55,054 nucleotides of DNA from Bacteroidales bacterium (GTDB lineage: Bacteria > Bacteroidota > Bacteroidia > Bacteroidales > VadinHA17): the NCBI GenBank assembly GCA_003141525.1, contig PLML01000092.1, forward strand, positions 37,380 through 92,433. The letters are read 5' to 3'. The position numbers were made by a program, and so were the translations under genes. The notes under the pieces are model-generated. The model searched no databases. It was not told the origin of the DNA and saw only the letters and a list, made by a program, of their open reading frames with translations. Numbering within the stretch: the first letter of the stretch is position 1; the number at the start of each line of letters is the position of its first letter. Of the stretch, positions 29,193-37,969 are shown piece by piece.

Positions 29193-29588
29193 ATGGCACG
29201 TAATAAAAAAGAAAGGCTTATTCAAATGGCACCAAATTATTGCGGATTTAAGCCACAGGGGATTCAATCCAAGCCTGGTTCAGAAGTATCAATAAATTTT
29301 GAAGAATATGAAGCGTTGAATTTATGCGATTATGAATTATTGAATCAGTCTGAAGCTGCAAAATTGATGAATATTTCACGACCTACATTTACCAGAATAT
29401 ACGAAAGTGTGCGCCGGAAAATTGCCAGAGCATTTATAGAAGGAAGTTGCATAAAGTTTGAAGATGGCAATTCAACTGTTTCTGACTGGCTAAAATGCAA
29501 TAACTGTCAGATAAATTTTACTGTTTCAGACAAGTCAGATAATTTCTGCCCGATATGTAAAACACAAGTTCTAACCGAAAACAAATGA
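29193..29588 (+). CDS. DUF134 family predicted DNA-binding protein
   Basis: YCGFKPQGI ... EEYEALNLCDYELLNQSEAAKLMNISRPTFTRIYESVRRKIARAFIEG plus C-terminal zinc-ribbon-like CxxC pairs. Confidence 0.92.
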   Translation: MARNKKERLIQMAPNYCGFKPQGIQSKPGSEVSINFEEYEALNLCDYELLNQSEAAKLMNISRPTFTRIYESVRRKIARAFIEGSCIKFEDGNSTVSDWLKCNNCQINFTVSDKSDNFCPICKTQVLTENK

Positions 29589-29905
29589 TAATGATCATAG
29601 CCATAGCCACAAGTGAAAACCATTTAAAAGCAATTGTTGATCCGCATTTTGGCAGATGCGACTGGTATTGCCTTTACGATACTGAAACCAAAAAAAGTTC
29701 ATTTATTGAAAACCCAGTGCGTTACCATCAGCAACAAGCCGGTTGCGATGCTGCACTATTCTTAATTGAAAAAGGAGTTAAAATGGTCGTTGCTGGTCGA
29801 TTTGGATCTAAAGTTATTGATGTTTTCAAAACCAATAATGTGCAGATGATTATCCCTCAGGCACAACAGACCATTGCAAAAATTATTAATTCTTTTATTT
29901 CGTGA
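29585..29905 (+). CDS. NifB/NifX family molybdenum-iron cofactor-binding protein
   Basis: IAIATSENHLKAIVDPHFGRCDWYCLYDTETKKSSFIENP ... GCDAALFLIEKGVKMVVAGRFGSKVIDVF. Confidence 0.9.
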   Translation: MIMIIAIATSENHLKAIVDPHFGRCDWYCLYDTETKKSSFIENPVRYHQQQAGCDAALFLIEKGVKMVVAGRFGSKVIDVFKTNNVQMIIPQAQQTIAKIINSFIS

Positions 29906-29947
29906 TAATCTGACATATATATTTTCAAGTGATATAGTTTCAGCTAG

Positions 29948-30376
29948 TCAGAATCTTTTGGATTGACAACTTTTCATTCTCACTTAATGAATTCATCTTA
30001 TCTAAAGCATGCTGTATTTTGGTCTTAAAATTTCAGCACGTCATCTGCCTTAGAGATAAACGTCGAGCGAACAGATATGTCGAGAGATTCTCTTTCCTTG
30101 TGCAAACATTATAAGCAATATAAAAAGCCTTGCTTACCGAGAATTTGCAATTATGAAAGATGGTACCAGCTGCGGCGGACTCTTCTGTCTTACATTTTGT
30201 ACATCATCGGGAGTGTGGTGTTTTACCAGAGCAAAAATTAGTATATCCACATTTCCGGCATTCAAATCCCTTACGCCATTTCAAATTGATATCATAAAGG
30301 CTGAAATCTGTACGGTTGCTCATTTCCTGTAATCGGCTTTTTATAGGATTAATAATTCCTATTATTTCGGGTGGTA
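29948..30376 (-). pseudogene. Decayed IS1595-like transposase remnant
   Basis: Reverse-strand reading MSNRTDFSLYDINLKWRKGFECRKCGYTNFCSGKTPHSR*CTKCKTEESAAAGTIFHNCKFSVSKAFYIAYNVCTRKENLSTYLFARRLSLRQMTC*NFKTKIQHALDKMNSLSENEK: zinc ribbon plus GTIFH...FSVSKAFYIAY, two in-frame stops. Confidence 0.7.
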
Positions 30377-30682
30377 TCTATAAATCCAAGAGAATTGGTG
30401 CAATGATCTTCAGAATAACCGTTATACATGACATTAATAACTAGTCAACATGTATTAAAATGCATCTTATGGTGATAAGTTTGATAAGGCTATTTATGGT
30501 CAAGACAATCATTTTCCGCAACAGAAGCAGACAACTGAATAGAAATCACCTTTTACATGAAATGTTTCAGAATTTTCAAAGTAAAAATGTATGGTTGCAC
30601 GTAAAAAACAATAGTTATAAATGATGGTGCAAATTGTTAAATCAGAGTGTTAACTTTATAAATAAAAATTCAATAAATAAAA

Positions 30683-31030
30683 ATGAATACACAGTACCAC
30701 CTAAAAGGCCGCATTTGGTTAGAAATTGAGAATAAAACTTTTATTGGTGAAGGCAAAGCAAACTTGCTTAGAAAGACAGCCGAACTAGGATCCCTTCGTA
30801 AAGCTGCAGGCGCATTGGAGATGTCATACCGGCAAGCCTGGTACAGCATCAATCAAATGAATAAATCAGTCGATAAACCTGTTATTTTGCTCCATCGTGG
30901 TGGGAAAAAAGGAGGCATAGCTCACATAACTGAATTTGGAGAAGAAATTCTTAATACTTTTGAAAAATCCCGAAAAGAATTCGAACAGTTCCTAATGATT
31001 CAAACCATTATCCTGAACAAGCATTCCTGA
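30683..31030 (+). CDS. ModE N-terminal-type winged-helix regulator (no molbindin domain)
   Basis: GRIWLEIENKTFIGEGKANLLRKTAELGSLRKAAGALEMSYRQAWYSINQMNKSVDKPVILLHRGGKKGGIAHITEFGEEIL. Confidence 0.88.
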   Translation: MNTQYHLKGRIWLEIENKTFIGEGKANLLRKTAELGSLRKAAGALEMSYRQAWYSINQMNKSVDKPVILLHRGGKKGGIAHITEFGEEILNTFEKSRKEFEQFLMIQTIILNKHS

Positions 31031-31083
31031 AGTTCTCCCCTGAAAAATTTTGTTTACATAATTTAGTTTTCTATTTTTATTGC

Positions 31084-31106
31084 CGTTATTCCTAAAACGA
31101 ATAACG
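31084..31106. promoter_or_regulatory. Inverted repeat CGTTATTC-N7-GAATAACG, ModE-operator-like
   Basis: 8-bp perfect arms, 37 bp upstream of the TonB receptor start; arms begin/end CGTTAT/ATAACG. Confidence 0.65.
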
Positions 31107-31143
31107 ATAAACCTGAATTCATAATTATTTTTATATAATCATC

Positions 31144-33117
31144 ATGAACAAAATTTTTACGGTGGCATTTTTCACGATGATTGGATTAAAAGGCTTCACA
31201 CAAACAGTTACTGATACCTCTTCTATTTTACATAAAGTTTACACATTAGGTGAAGTGAATATAAGCGCCACTGTCGACAAGTCGACTATCGATGCTGCCG
31301 AAATGCAGAAATACAATGCAAAGGATGTAAGCAGTGCCTTAAGGACTCTTCCTTCCCTTGTAATCAGTGAAAACGGTTCACGAAATGAAAGTACGATCTA
31401 TCTGCGCGGATTTGATATCAGGAGTGTGCCGGTATTCATGGATGGCATTCCTGTCTACGTTCCATATGATGGCTATGTTGATCTCGCACGTTTCACCACT
31501 TACGACATATCCAAAATCGATGTAGCCAAAGGTTTTTCCTCAATGACCTTCGGGGCCAATACGATTGGTGGTGCAATTAACCTTGTTGGAATGAAGCCCA
31601 TTCAAAAGATGGAGTTGAACGCGAAGCTCGGAGCCACGAGCGGAAAGGGATACGAGACTAAGATCAACCTGGGCAGCAACCTTGGCAAAGTGTACATCCA
31701 AACAGGATTTTCTCTGCTTCAGAGACAGTATATACCACTATCGGCAAATTTTGATGCAACAACCCTGGAGACAGATCACCATCGTGACAATTCATACCAG
31801 AAGGATATAAAAGGCAGTGTCAAATTAGGTTACACCCCCAATGCTACCGATGAATACAGCATCAATTATCAGTACTCACACGGAACCAAGGGAAATCCTG
31901 TGTACCTGGGAACGGATAAAAATACCAGAGTACGCTACTGGCAATGGCCCTACTGGGATAAGCAGAGCATTTATTATATATCAAGAACAAAGATCGGTGA
32001 AAGATCTGATCTGAAAGTCCGTGCATACTATGACCAGTTCAAGAATGAGCTCAGCAGCTTTGACAACAATACCTATTCCACCCAGAACAAAGCTTCTTCA
32101 TTCAATAGTTTATATGATGATTATACTTTAGGCGGTAATCTTGAGTTTGCCACCGACTGGAAAGACAAAAACCGTCTGAAAGTATCTCTGCACGCAAAAA
32201 ATGATAACCACAGCGAACATAATGAAGGTGAGCCGGTCCGTCATTTTGCTGACAATACTTTTTCTCTGGGAATTGAAGATGTTTATAAGCCGGGCAGCAA
32301 GCTTAGCTTTATTCCCGGCATAAGTTATAATCTCAGAAAAAGCCTGCGGGCTGAAGACTATAACTCAACCGACTCTACTATCAGTAATTATCCCAAAAAC
32401 CAGAATGATGCACTCAATGCACAATTGGCTACTTATTACAAGATTTCAAATGCAATAAACCTCAGCTTCAATATTGCCTTCAAAAGCCGGTTTGCCACAA
32501 TGAAGGACCGCTATTCATACAGCATGGGCACCGCAATCCCCAATCCTGACCTTCAATCCGAAACTGCTCTCAATCTGGAACTGGCATCAACCATTGAAAT
32601 TGCTGACAAGCTGAATTTCCGTCCCGAACTTTTCTATAGCTACCTGTACAATACCATACAAATGGTAAGCAATGTGCAGGGGGATCTTTCTCAGATGCAA
32701 AATACTGGCGAATCTGTATTTAAAGGAATTGATTTAAGCTTTGTCTATAAGCCAGTTTCAATTTTAAATATCTATGCTGCTTATTCGTATATTCAGCGCA
32801 AAAACATAAGTAATCCCGAAATTCTCTTTACTGATGTTCCCAATAATAAACTTTTTGCCTCCGTTGAATACACCGTTGTCAGAAAATTGATGATCAACCT
32901 TTTCGGGGAATATGATTCCGAACGAAACAATGCCAGCGATGGCACAAGGGTTTCTCCGGGATACTTTGTAATGAATGGTCAGGTGTCATATCTTTTTGCA
33001 CACTATTTCACAGTTGAAATCGGGGTGAACAATATTTTTGATAAAAATTATACAATTCAGGAAGGTTATCCTGAAGCAGGACGAAACTTCTATGCCGCAA
33101 TATATTTCAATCTGTAA
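31144..33117 (+). CDS. TonB-dependent outer-membrane receptor
   Basis: Plug domain (DVSSALRTLPSLVISENGSRNESTIYLRGFDIRSVPVFMDGIPVYVPYDG), barrel, C-terminal NNIFDKNYTIQEGYPEAGRNFYAAIYFNL. Confidence 0.95.
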   Translation: MNKIFTVAFFTMIGLKGFTQTVTDTSSILHKVYTLGEVNISATVDKSTIDAAEMQKYNAKDVSSALRTLPSLVISENGSRNESTIYLRGFDIRSVPVFMDGIPVYVPYDGYVDLARFTTYDISKIDVAKGFSSMTFGANTIGGAINLVGMKPIQKMELNAKLGATSGKGYETKINLGSNLGKVYIQTGFSLLQRQYIPLSANFDATTLETDHHRDNSYQKDIKGSVKLGYTPNATDEYSINYQYSHGTKGNPVYLGTDKNTRVRYWQWPYWDKQSIYYISRTKIGERSDLKVRAYYDQFKNELSSFDNNTYSTQNKASSFNSLYDDYTLGGNLEFATDWKDKNRLKVSLHAKNDNHSEHNEGEPVRHFADNTFSLGIEDVYKPGSKLSFIPGISYNLRKSLRAEDYNSTDSTISNYPKNQNDALNAQLATYYKISNAINLSFNIAFKSRFATMKDRYSYSMGTAIPNPDLQSETALNLELASTIEIADKLNFRPELFYSYLYNTIQMVSNVQGDLSQMQNTGESVFKGIDLSFVYKPVSILNIYAAYSYIQRKNISNPEILFTDVPNNKLFASVEYTVVRKLMINLFGEYDSERNNASDGTRVSPGYFVMNGQVSYLFAHYFTVEIGVNNIFDKNYTIQEGYPEAGRNFYAAIYFNL

Positions 33118-33128
33118 AGGAGATCCGA

Positions 33129-33941
33129 ATGATTATTGAGCAGACATACAATCTTGTAAAAACCAGGTATAAAAACCAGATTGAAAAACTGACAATATCT
33201 GATGTAAGGATTGGCATATATCTGACAGCTGTCCGCTTATCCGATAACAGTTTTGGTACTTCTGCTACCATACCCGATGACCAGCCATTTTGCTCAAAAA
33301 GCAACAGGGATTTTGGTGATTTCACACCTCTTAAAATCAGAGGACAAAAGGTACTCGATATTCTTGAAACTAAAAAAGAGACAGGTATACTATCATCCTT
33401 AAGAATAGCTGTTTTAAATGCAATTTCTTCAAAGATAATTTCATCCGGTAACTATCGGATCATTGAAGATTTAGATCCCATACAACTGGTTGATCTTGCT
33501 TCCCGTAAAACAATAACAATTGTCGGGGCATTTCATTCATACATCCGCAAAATTTCAGATACGGCGAATAAATTATTTGTACTGGAGAGGAATGAAGAGG
33601 CCCTTACATTGGAATATAAAAAATTCTTTGTCCCGGCCGAGGAGTATAAGACTATACTTCCTGTCTCGGATATTATTATTATAACAGGTCAGACACTTGT
33701 CAACAAGACAATTGATGACCTGTTGCTGGCAATTTCACCCGGTACTCAGGTAATAGTAACTGGTCCGTCAGCCAGCATCATTCCGGATATTTTATTTGAG
33801 AATAAAGTAAGCATTATCGGGGCTTCCAGAATAACAAAACCTGAAATTCTGTTTGATATCGTCAGTGATGGTGGTACAGGTTTTCATCTGTTTGAATATT
33901 GTGCCTGCAAAATTTGTATTTTAAAAGATGATCAGGCATAG
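33129..33941 (+). CDS. DUF364 domain-containing protein (putative heavy-metal chelation domain)
   Basis: IGIYLTAVRLSDNSFGTSATIPDD.. SSLRIAVLNAIS .. ITIVGAFHSYIRKI .. DIIIITGQTLVNKTIDDLL .. VIVTGPSASIIPDILF. Confidence 0.85.
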   Translation: MIIEQTYNLVKTRYKNQIEKLTISDVRIGIYLTAVRLSDNSFGTSATIPDDQPFCSKSNRDFGDFTPLKIRGQKVLDILETKKETGILSSLRIAVLNAISSKIISSGNYRIIEDLDPIQLVDLASRKTITIVGAFHSYIRKISDTANKLFVLERNEEALTLEYKKFFVPAEEYKTILPVSDIIIITGQTLVNKTIDDLLLAISPGTQVIVTGPSASIIPDILFENKVSIIGASRITKPEILFDIVSDGGTGFHLFEYCACKICILKDDQA

Positions 33942-35655
33942 ATTAAGTGAAAAATGGATTAAGGCATCCATTATCGGAACTATCTGGGCCGCATCAGAGA
34001 TTGTTCTCGGCAGTTTTCTCCATAACCTGAAGGTGCCATTCAGTGGTAATATACTTACTGCGATTGGAATTATTATTCTCGTATCAATAAGTTATACATG
34101 GACTGAAAAAGGCCTTTTCTGGCGCTCCGGATTAATATGTGCATTAATGAAAACGATGTCGCCAAGCGCTGTGATTTTTGGTCCAATGATAGCCATTTTC
34201 ACAGAATCGTTTCTGCTTGAGTTATCAGTGAGGCTTTTTGGCAGAACCGTTGCCGGATATGCAATAGGTTCAATGCTGGCTATGTCGTGGAACCTGGTGC
34301 AAAAAATTCTGAATTTTATTATATTTTACGGGTCAAATATTATAGAAGTCTATAGCAGCCTTTTAAAACTTGCACAGAAACAACTTAATATCCAGACTGA
34401 CATAGTCTGGTTGCCTATAATTATATTGTTGATTGTCTATGCTTTATTCGGACTTTTGGCTGCAGTTACAGGAATAAGAGTCGGCAACAAAATGGTAAAA
34501 CAGCCGGTTTCTGATTCTCCTTCTATTCTTGATCAGCCATTGCAGGATGTCGAACATAAGACAGAAAATGAATTTAAATATTCTATTACCTGGCTTTTAA
34601 TAAATATTAGTCTGATTATCAGTTCATTTATCTTATTGATCTTAACAACTTGGGTTATATGGAGCCTTGCGATAACAGGAATTGTAATTATCTGGTCTGT
34701 AAGGTATAAACGTGCTTTGCATCAGCTTTTAAAACCTAAGTTCTGGATACTTTTTGTATTTATTACACTGGTTACTGCATTTGTATTTACGAAGGCCCAA
34801 GCAGGTGAGAATTCATTGTTGAAAGGACTGCTAACAGGAGTACAAATGAATTTCAGGGCTGTTGTCATCATTGTAGGTTTTTCTGTACTGGGAACGGAAT
34901 TGTACAATCCGGATGTGAGGAATGTCTTTCTGAAGACCTCTTTTAAAAATCTTCCTCTTGCTCTCGAACTTTCAGCTGAAAGTTTGCCTTTGTTTATAGC
35001 TAATATCCCAGATTTTAAAACTCTCCTCAGAAATCCTGTCTTAGTATTTTATCGGGTAATTTCACATGCTGAAGGGCGATTGTCTGAAATAAAGGGAAAT
35101 ACTGCTTCGGCTAAGAAAATATTCATAATAACGGGATCAATTGGCGAAGGAAAAACAACTTACGTTAAAAAGCTAATCGAAATTTTCAGAAAATATAATA
35201 TTAAATGCGGAGGAATCTTATCAGAACGAGTGTTGACCAATTCCCAAACAACCGGTTATGATCTGGTAAATATAGAAACTGGAGAAAAAGAGACTTTTCT
35301 CAGACAATATGAAGAATGTGGATCTGAAAGAATCGGAAGATTCACAATCTGTCCAAAAGGTCTAGCGTTGGGAAACGCTATCTTAAACTCATTGATTTTA
35401 TCTGAAAACACATTTGTCATTATAGATGAAATTGGTTTACTTGAGATCAGGAATAAGGGTTGGTTTGATTGCCTTAATGACCTGGTAGAAAACTCCGGAA
35501 ATCATATTTTACTAATTGTCCGGGATACATATATTCATGAGGTGAAGAACAAATGGAATCTTAAAGAGGCAATTATCTTTAATATCAATGAGATTGATTA
35601 CCAGAATGCTGGCTTGCATATCATTGAAAATATTAATTCCAAATCAGGCAATTGA
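33928..35655 (+). CDS. Fusion: membrane region (S-/EcfT-like) plus C-terminal THEP1/DUF2478-like NTPase
   Basis: ~6-10 predicted TM segments; C-terminal FIITGSIGEGKTTYVKKLIEIFRKYNIKCGGILSERV (P-loop) and FVIIDEIGLLEIRNKGW; overlaps DUF364 ORF by 14 nt. Confidence 0.82.
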   Translation: MIRHRLSEKWIKASIIGTIWAASEIVLGSFLHNLKVPFSGNILTAIGIIILVSISYTWTEKGLFWRSGLICALMKTMSPSAVIFGPMIAIFTESFLLELSVRLFGRTVAGYAIGSMLAMSWNLVQKILNFIIFYGSNIIEVYSSLLKLAQKQLNIQTDIVWLPIIILLIVYALFGLLAAVTGIRVGNKMVKQPVSDSPSILDQPLQDVEHKTENEFKYSITWLLINISLIISSFILLILTTWVIWSLAITGIVIIWSVRYKRALHQLLKPKFWILFVFITLVTAFVFTKAQAGENSLLKGLLTGVQMNFRAVVIIVGFSVLGTELYNPDVRNVFLKTSFKNLPLALELSAESLPLFIANIPDFKTLLRNPVLVFYRVISHAEGRLSEIKGNTASAKKIFIITGSIGEGKTTYVKKLIEIFRKYNIKCGGILSERVLTNSQTTGYDLVNIETGEKETFLRQYEECGSERIGRFTICPKGLALGNAILNSLILSENTFVIIDEIGLLEIRNKGWFDCLNDLVENSGNHILLIVRDTYIHEVKNKWNLKEAIIFNINEIDYQNAGLHIIENINSKSGN

Positions 35656-35821
35656 CTGTTAAGGTCAACAATCGTATTATTTTGAATTTGGGAAAACCTC
35701 CTCCAGCAAAAGATTGAATTCAAAAAAACCGGTTGTTCCGGCCTTTTTATGGATTTTAATTTTTAACTGTTTTTGAAATATTATGTCATTTGGTTTGTTT
35801 CCAACTACAGTGTACTAATTG

Positions 35822-36205
35822 TTAATTATGACTGCAGGAATGGCCATGCTCCTGATGAGCCTCATGTTGATGGCAGCTGCTGCCACTATCCTCTACTAAC
35901 CCCGAAAGATAGAGTTTTACAACTTCTGCGGCATCTCCGGAGCAACCGCGAATTACTTCTATTCCGCTATTATTAAGTACGTTAATGGCACCTCCGCCAA
36001 TACCGCCTGCAAGCATTACTGTAACGCCATCTGAGGCAAGTACTGATGCAATATCTGACTTACATCCGCACCCTTCCGGTGACCCTACACTCTTCATTTC
36101 AACTATTTCATTTTTATCTGATATAGTAAATACACCATACGATTCACAATGGCCAAAATGGCTGTCTATCTGATTATCCGACGTTACTGGTACTGCAATT
36201 TTCAT
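35822..36205 (-). CDS. NifB/NifX family molybdenum-iron cofactor-binding protein
   Basis: IAVPVTSDNQIDSHFGHCESYGVFTISDKNEIV ... VTVMLAGGIGGGAINVLNNSGIEVIRGCSGDA; His/Cys-rich tail. Confidence 0.9.
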   Translation of the reverse strand: MKIAVPVTSDNQIDSHFGHCESYGVFTISDKNEIVEMKSVGSPEGCGCKSDIASVLASDGVTVMLAGGIGGGAINVLNNSGIEVIRGCSGDAAEVVKLYLSGLVEDSGSSCHQHEAHQEHGHSCSHN

Positions 36206-36220
36206 CTTTATAGTTTTTAG

Positions 36221-36619
36221 TTATTTTTGAGTTGTAATTACTTGAAATTCAGGTTGATTATTAATTGTTTTCTTCACCAGGCATAATTCTGCCGCATTTA
36301 TAACTGCTTCCTTATATTTTTCAGGGAATCCTAACGGTAACTGGATATCAAGTTTGAACAGAGAGGGTGTTTTTTTCTCATTATCAAATTCCATCGTTTG
36401 AATGATTTTAATCCCCTCAGTTGATATCTGGCGTCTGTCACAAAATGATTTTACGTAAATCCCTGCACATGTTCCGATTGATGCAAGGAATAATTCAAAT
36501 GGAGCAGGCGCACTATTACCACCTCCGTTATCAAGTGGCTGATCGGTCCTGATTGAATGTCCGTTAATATGTGCTGTTATCACTTTGCCGCCGTCAAAAG
36601 TTACTTCCATATTATTCAT
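36221..36619 (-). CDS. OsmC family protein
   Basis: TDQPLDNGGGNSAPAPFELFLASIGTCAGIYVKSFCDRRQI; ELCLVKKTINNQPEFQ. Confidence 0.9.
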   Translation of the reverse strand: MNNMEVTFDGGKVITAHINGHSIRTDQPLDNGGGNSAPAPFELFLASIGTCAGIYVKSFCDRRQISTEGIKIIQTMEFDNEKKTPSLFKLDIQLPLGFPEKYKEAVINAAELCLVKKTINNQPEFQVITTQK

Positions 36620-36673
36620 TATTATTTGGCTAATTTTAATTGATACTATTTAAGTGAGAAATCAACAACAATC

Positions 36674-37099
36674 TCAAAGCTCATTTTTAATGGGTTGATT
36701 CATTCTTATTAATTCTTTCATACCATATACTTTGCAGTCTTTGCATCTGGAATGATTTTCAATGCCCTGAATTAATTTATAACATTTTTTACATCGGTAC
36801 CAATCATGTTCAAATTGAAAATTTCCACCTTCAATCTCAATTGACTTACCTTCTACGAATGCTTTTGCAATTGTCTTTAATGCTCTGTTATAAATCCGCG
36901 TAAATGTAGGTCTCGATATATTCATCTGCTTAGCAGCAAGATCCTGTGATAGCAGATCATAATCGACTAATCTGATACTTTCAAATTCTTCATACTTGAG
37001 AATAAGTGGCCCTATATCACACTTTTGCATCCCATAAGGTTTGAAACCTTCCATTTTTGGTGGATTACATATTTTCCTGCATTTCTCTGGACGTGCCAT
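36674..37099 (-). CDS. DUF134 family predicted DNA-binding protein
   Basis: MARPEKCRKICNPPKMEGFKPYGM...EFESIRLVDYDLLSQDLAAKQMNISRPTFTRIYNRALKTIAKAFVEGK. Confidence 0.93.
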   Translation of the reverse strand: MARPEKCRKICNPPKMEGFKPYGMQKCDIGPLILKYEEFESIRLVDYDLLSQDLAAKQMNISRPTFTRIYNRALKTIAKAFVEGKSIEIEGGNFQFEHDWYRCKKCYKLIQGIENHSRCKDCKVYGMKELIRMNQPIKNEL

Positions 37100-37128
37100 C
37101 CTTTTAGATAAAACTCAGTGCGAAGATA

Positions 37129-37144
37129 ATGAACCTACGTTCAT
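37129..37144. promoter_or_regulatory. Inverted repeat ATGAAC-CTAC-GTTCAT, putative DUF134 operator
   Basis: Same half-sites and N4 spacing as at 29123; 30 bp upstream of the second DUF134 gene start (minus strand). Confidence 0.65.
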
Positions 37145-37211
37145 AATCAAATAAGAACAATACTTTTTTTAGCAGATTTAAAATGAATCCTGATGTCACT
37201 GGAACTAATTA

Positions 37212-37838
37212 CTAATTAATTGTATCTCGCTTGGCAATCAACAGGAATACATCAAATTCTTTTGTTTCAGTGTCCGAGATTTTCTTATTAATAACAAAGC
37301 ATTTCCGATGGCTTACATTTGTGAAGCCTTGATTTCTGATCTTGTTTGATAATATCTCGATATCGAAACCTTTATGCCCGGTAAATCCATCACCATGAAA
37401 AGAACCATCTTCAGTATATAGATCGGCAATTGCCAGAAAACCTCCAGGATTGAGGAGACTATAAAATTTTGTTATAATATCATCAATATCTGATATATGA
37501 TGAAGAACCATCTGGTTAAAGATAAAATCGAACTTTGCATCTTTCAATTCGGCCTTTTCAAGATTAAAGTTTAATGTTTTGAGATTTTTGACCTTAGATG
37601 TCTTTATCTTATTATTCATCACCTTTACCATTTCCGATGAGTTATCCATTAAGGTGATCTCTTTTAAAGAATCTTTCAGTACAAAACTTGTTACCCCTGT
37701 GCCTGCGCCGAATTCGAGAGCAGTCATCTGCTTTTTTAACGGGATAAGTCTTATAATCTCATTTGCAATAGCTTTAGCACGTTCCCAAATTATTGGGTTC
37801 TGGTCCCATTCGGCTGCCTTTATGTCAAATTCGTTCAT
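37212..37838 (-). CDS. Class I SAM-dependent methyltransferase
   Basis: ALEFGAGTGVTSFVLKDSLKEITLMDNSSEMVKVM; FDFIFNQMVLHHISDID. Confidence 0.9.
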   Translation of the reverse strand: MNEFDIKAAEWDQNPIIWERAKAIANEIIRLIPLKKQMTALEFGAGTGVTSFVLKDSLKEITLMDNSSEMVKVMNNKIKTSKVKNLKTLNFNLEKAELKDAKFDFIFNQMVLHHISDIDDIITKFYSLLNPGGFLAIADLYTEDGSFHGDGFTGHKGFDIEILSNKIRNQGFTNVSHRKCFVINKKISDTETKEFDVFLLIAKRDTIN

Positions 37839-37969
37839 TAAGTTTTAATGATTAAGTAAAATTTATATTATCTATTCAGGAGGTTGTTCGGGGGTCTAAA
37901 CATCACTCTTTAGCTGAACTATTTCTTTTTATTTATTCCAGTTATGAGCTTTTCAAATCGAAATACTTT

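Noticed and set aside
35773-35976. 67-aa plus-strand ORF overlapping the second NifX gene
   Set aside because: Antisense to a NifX-family gene with conserved motifs; Cys/His content merely mirrors the His/Cys-rich tail codons.
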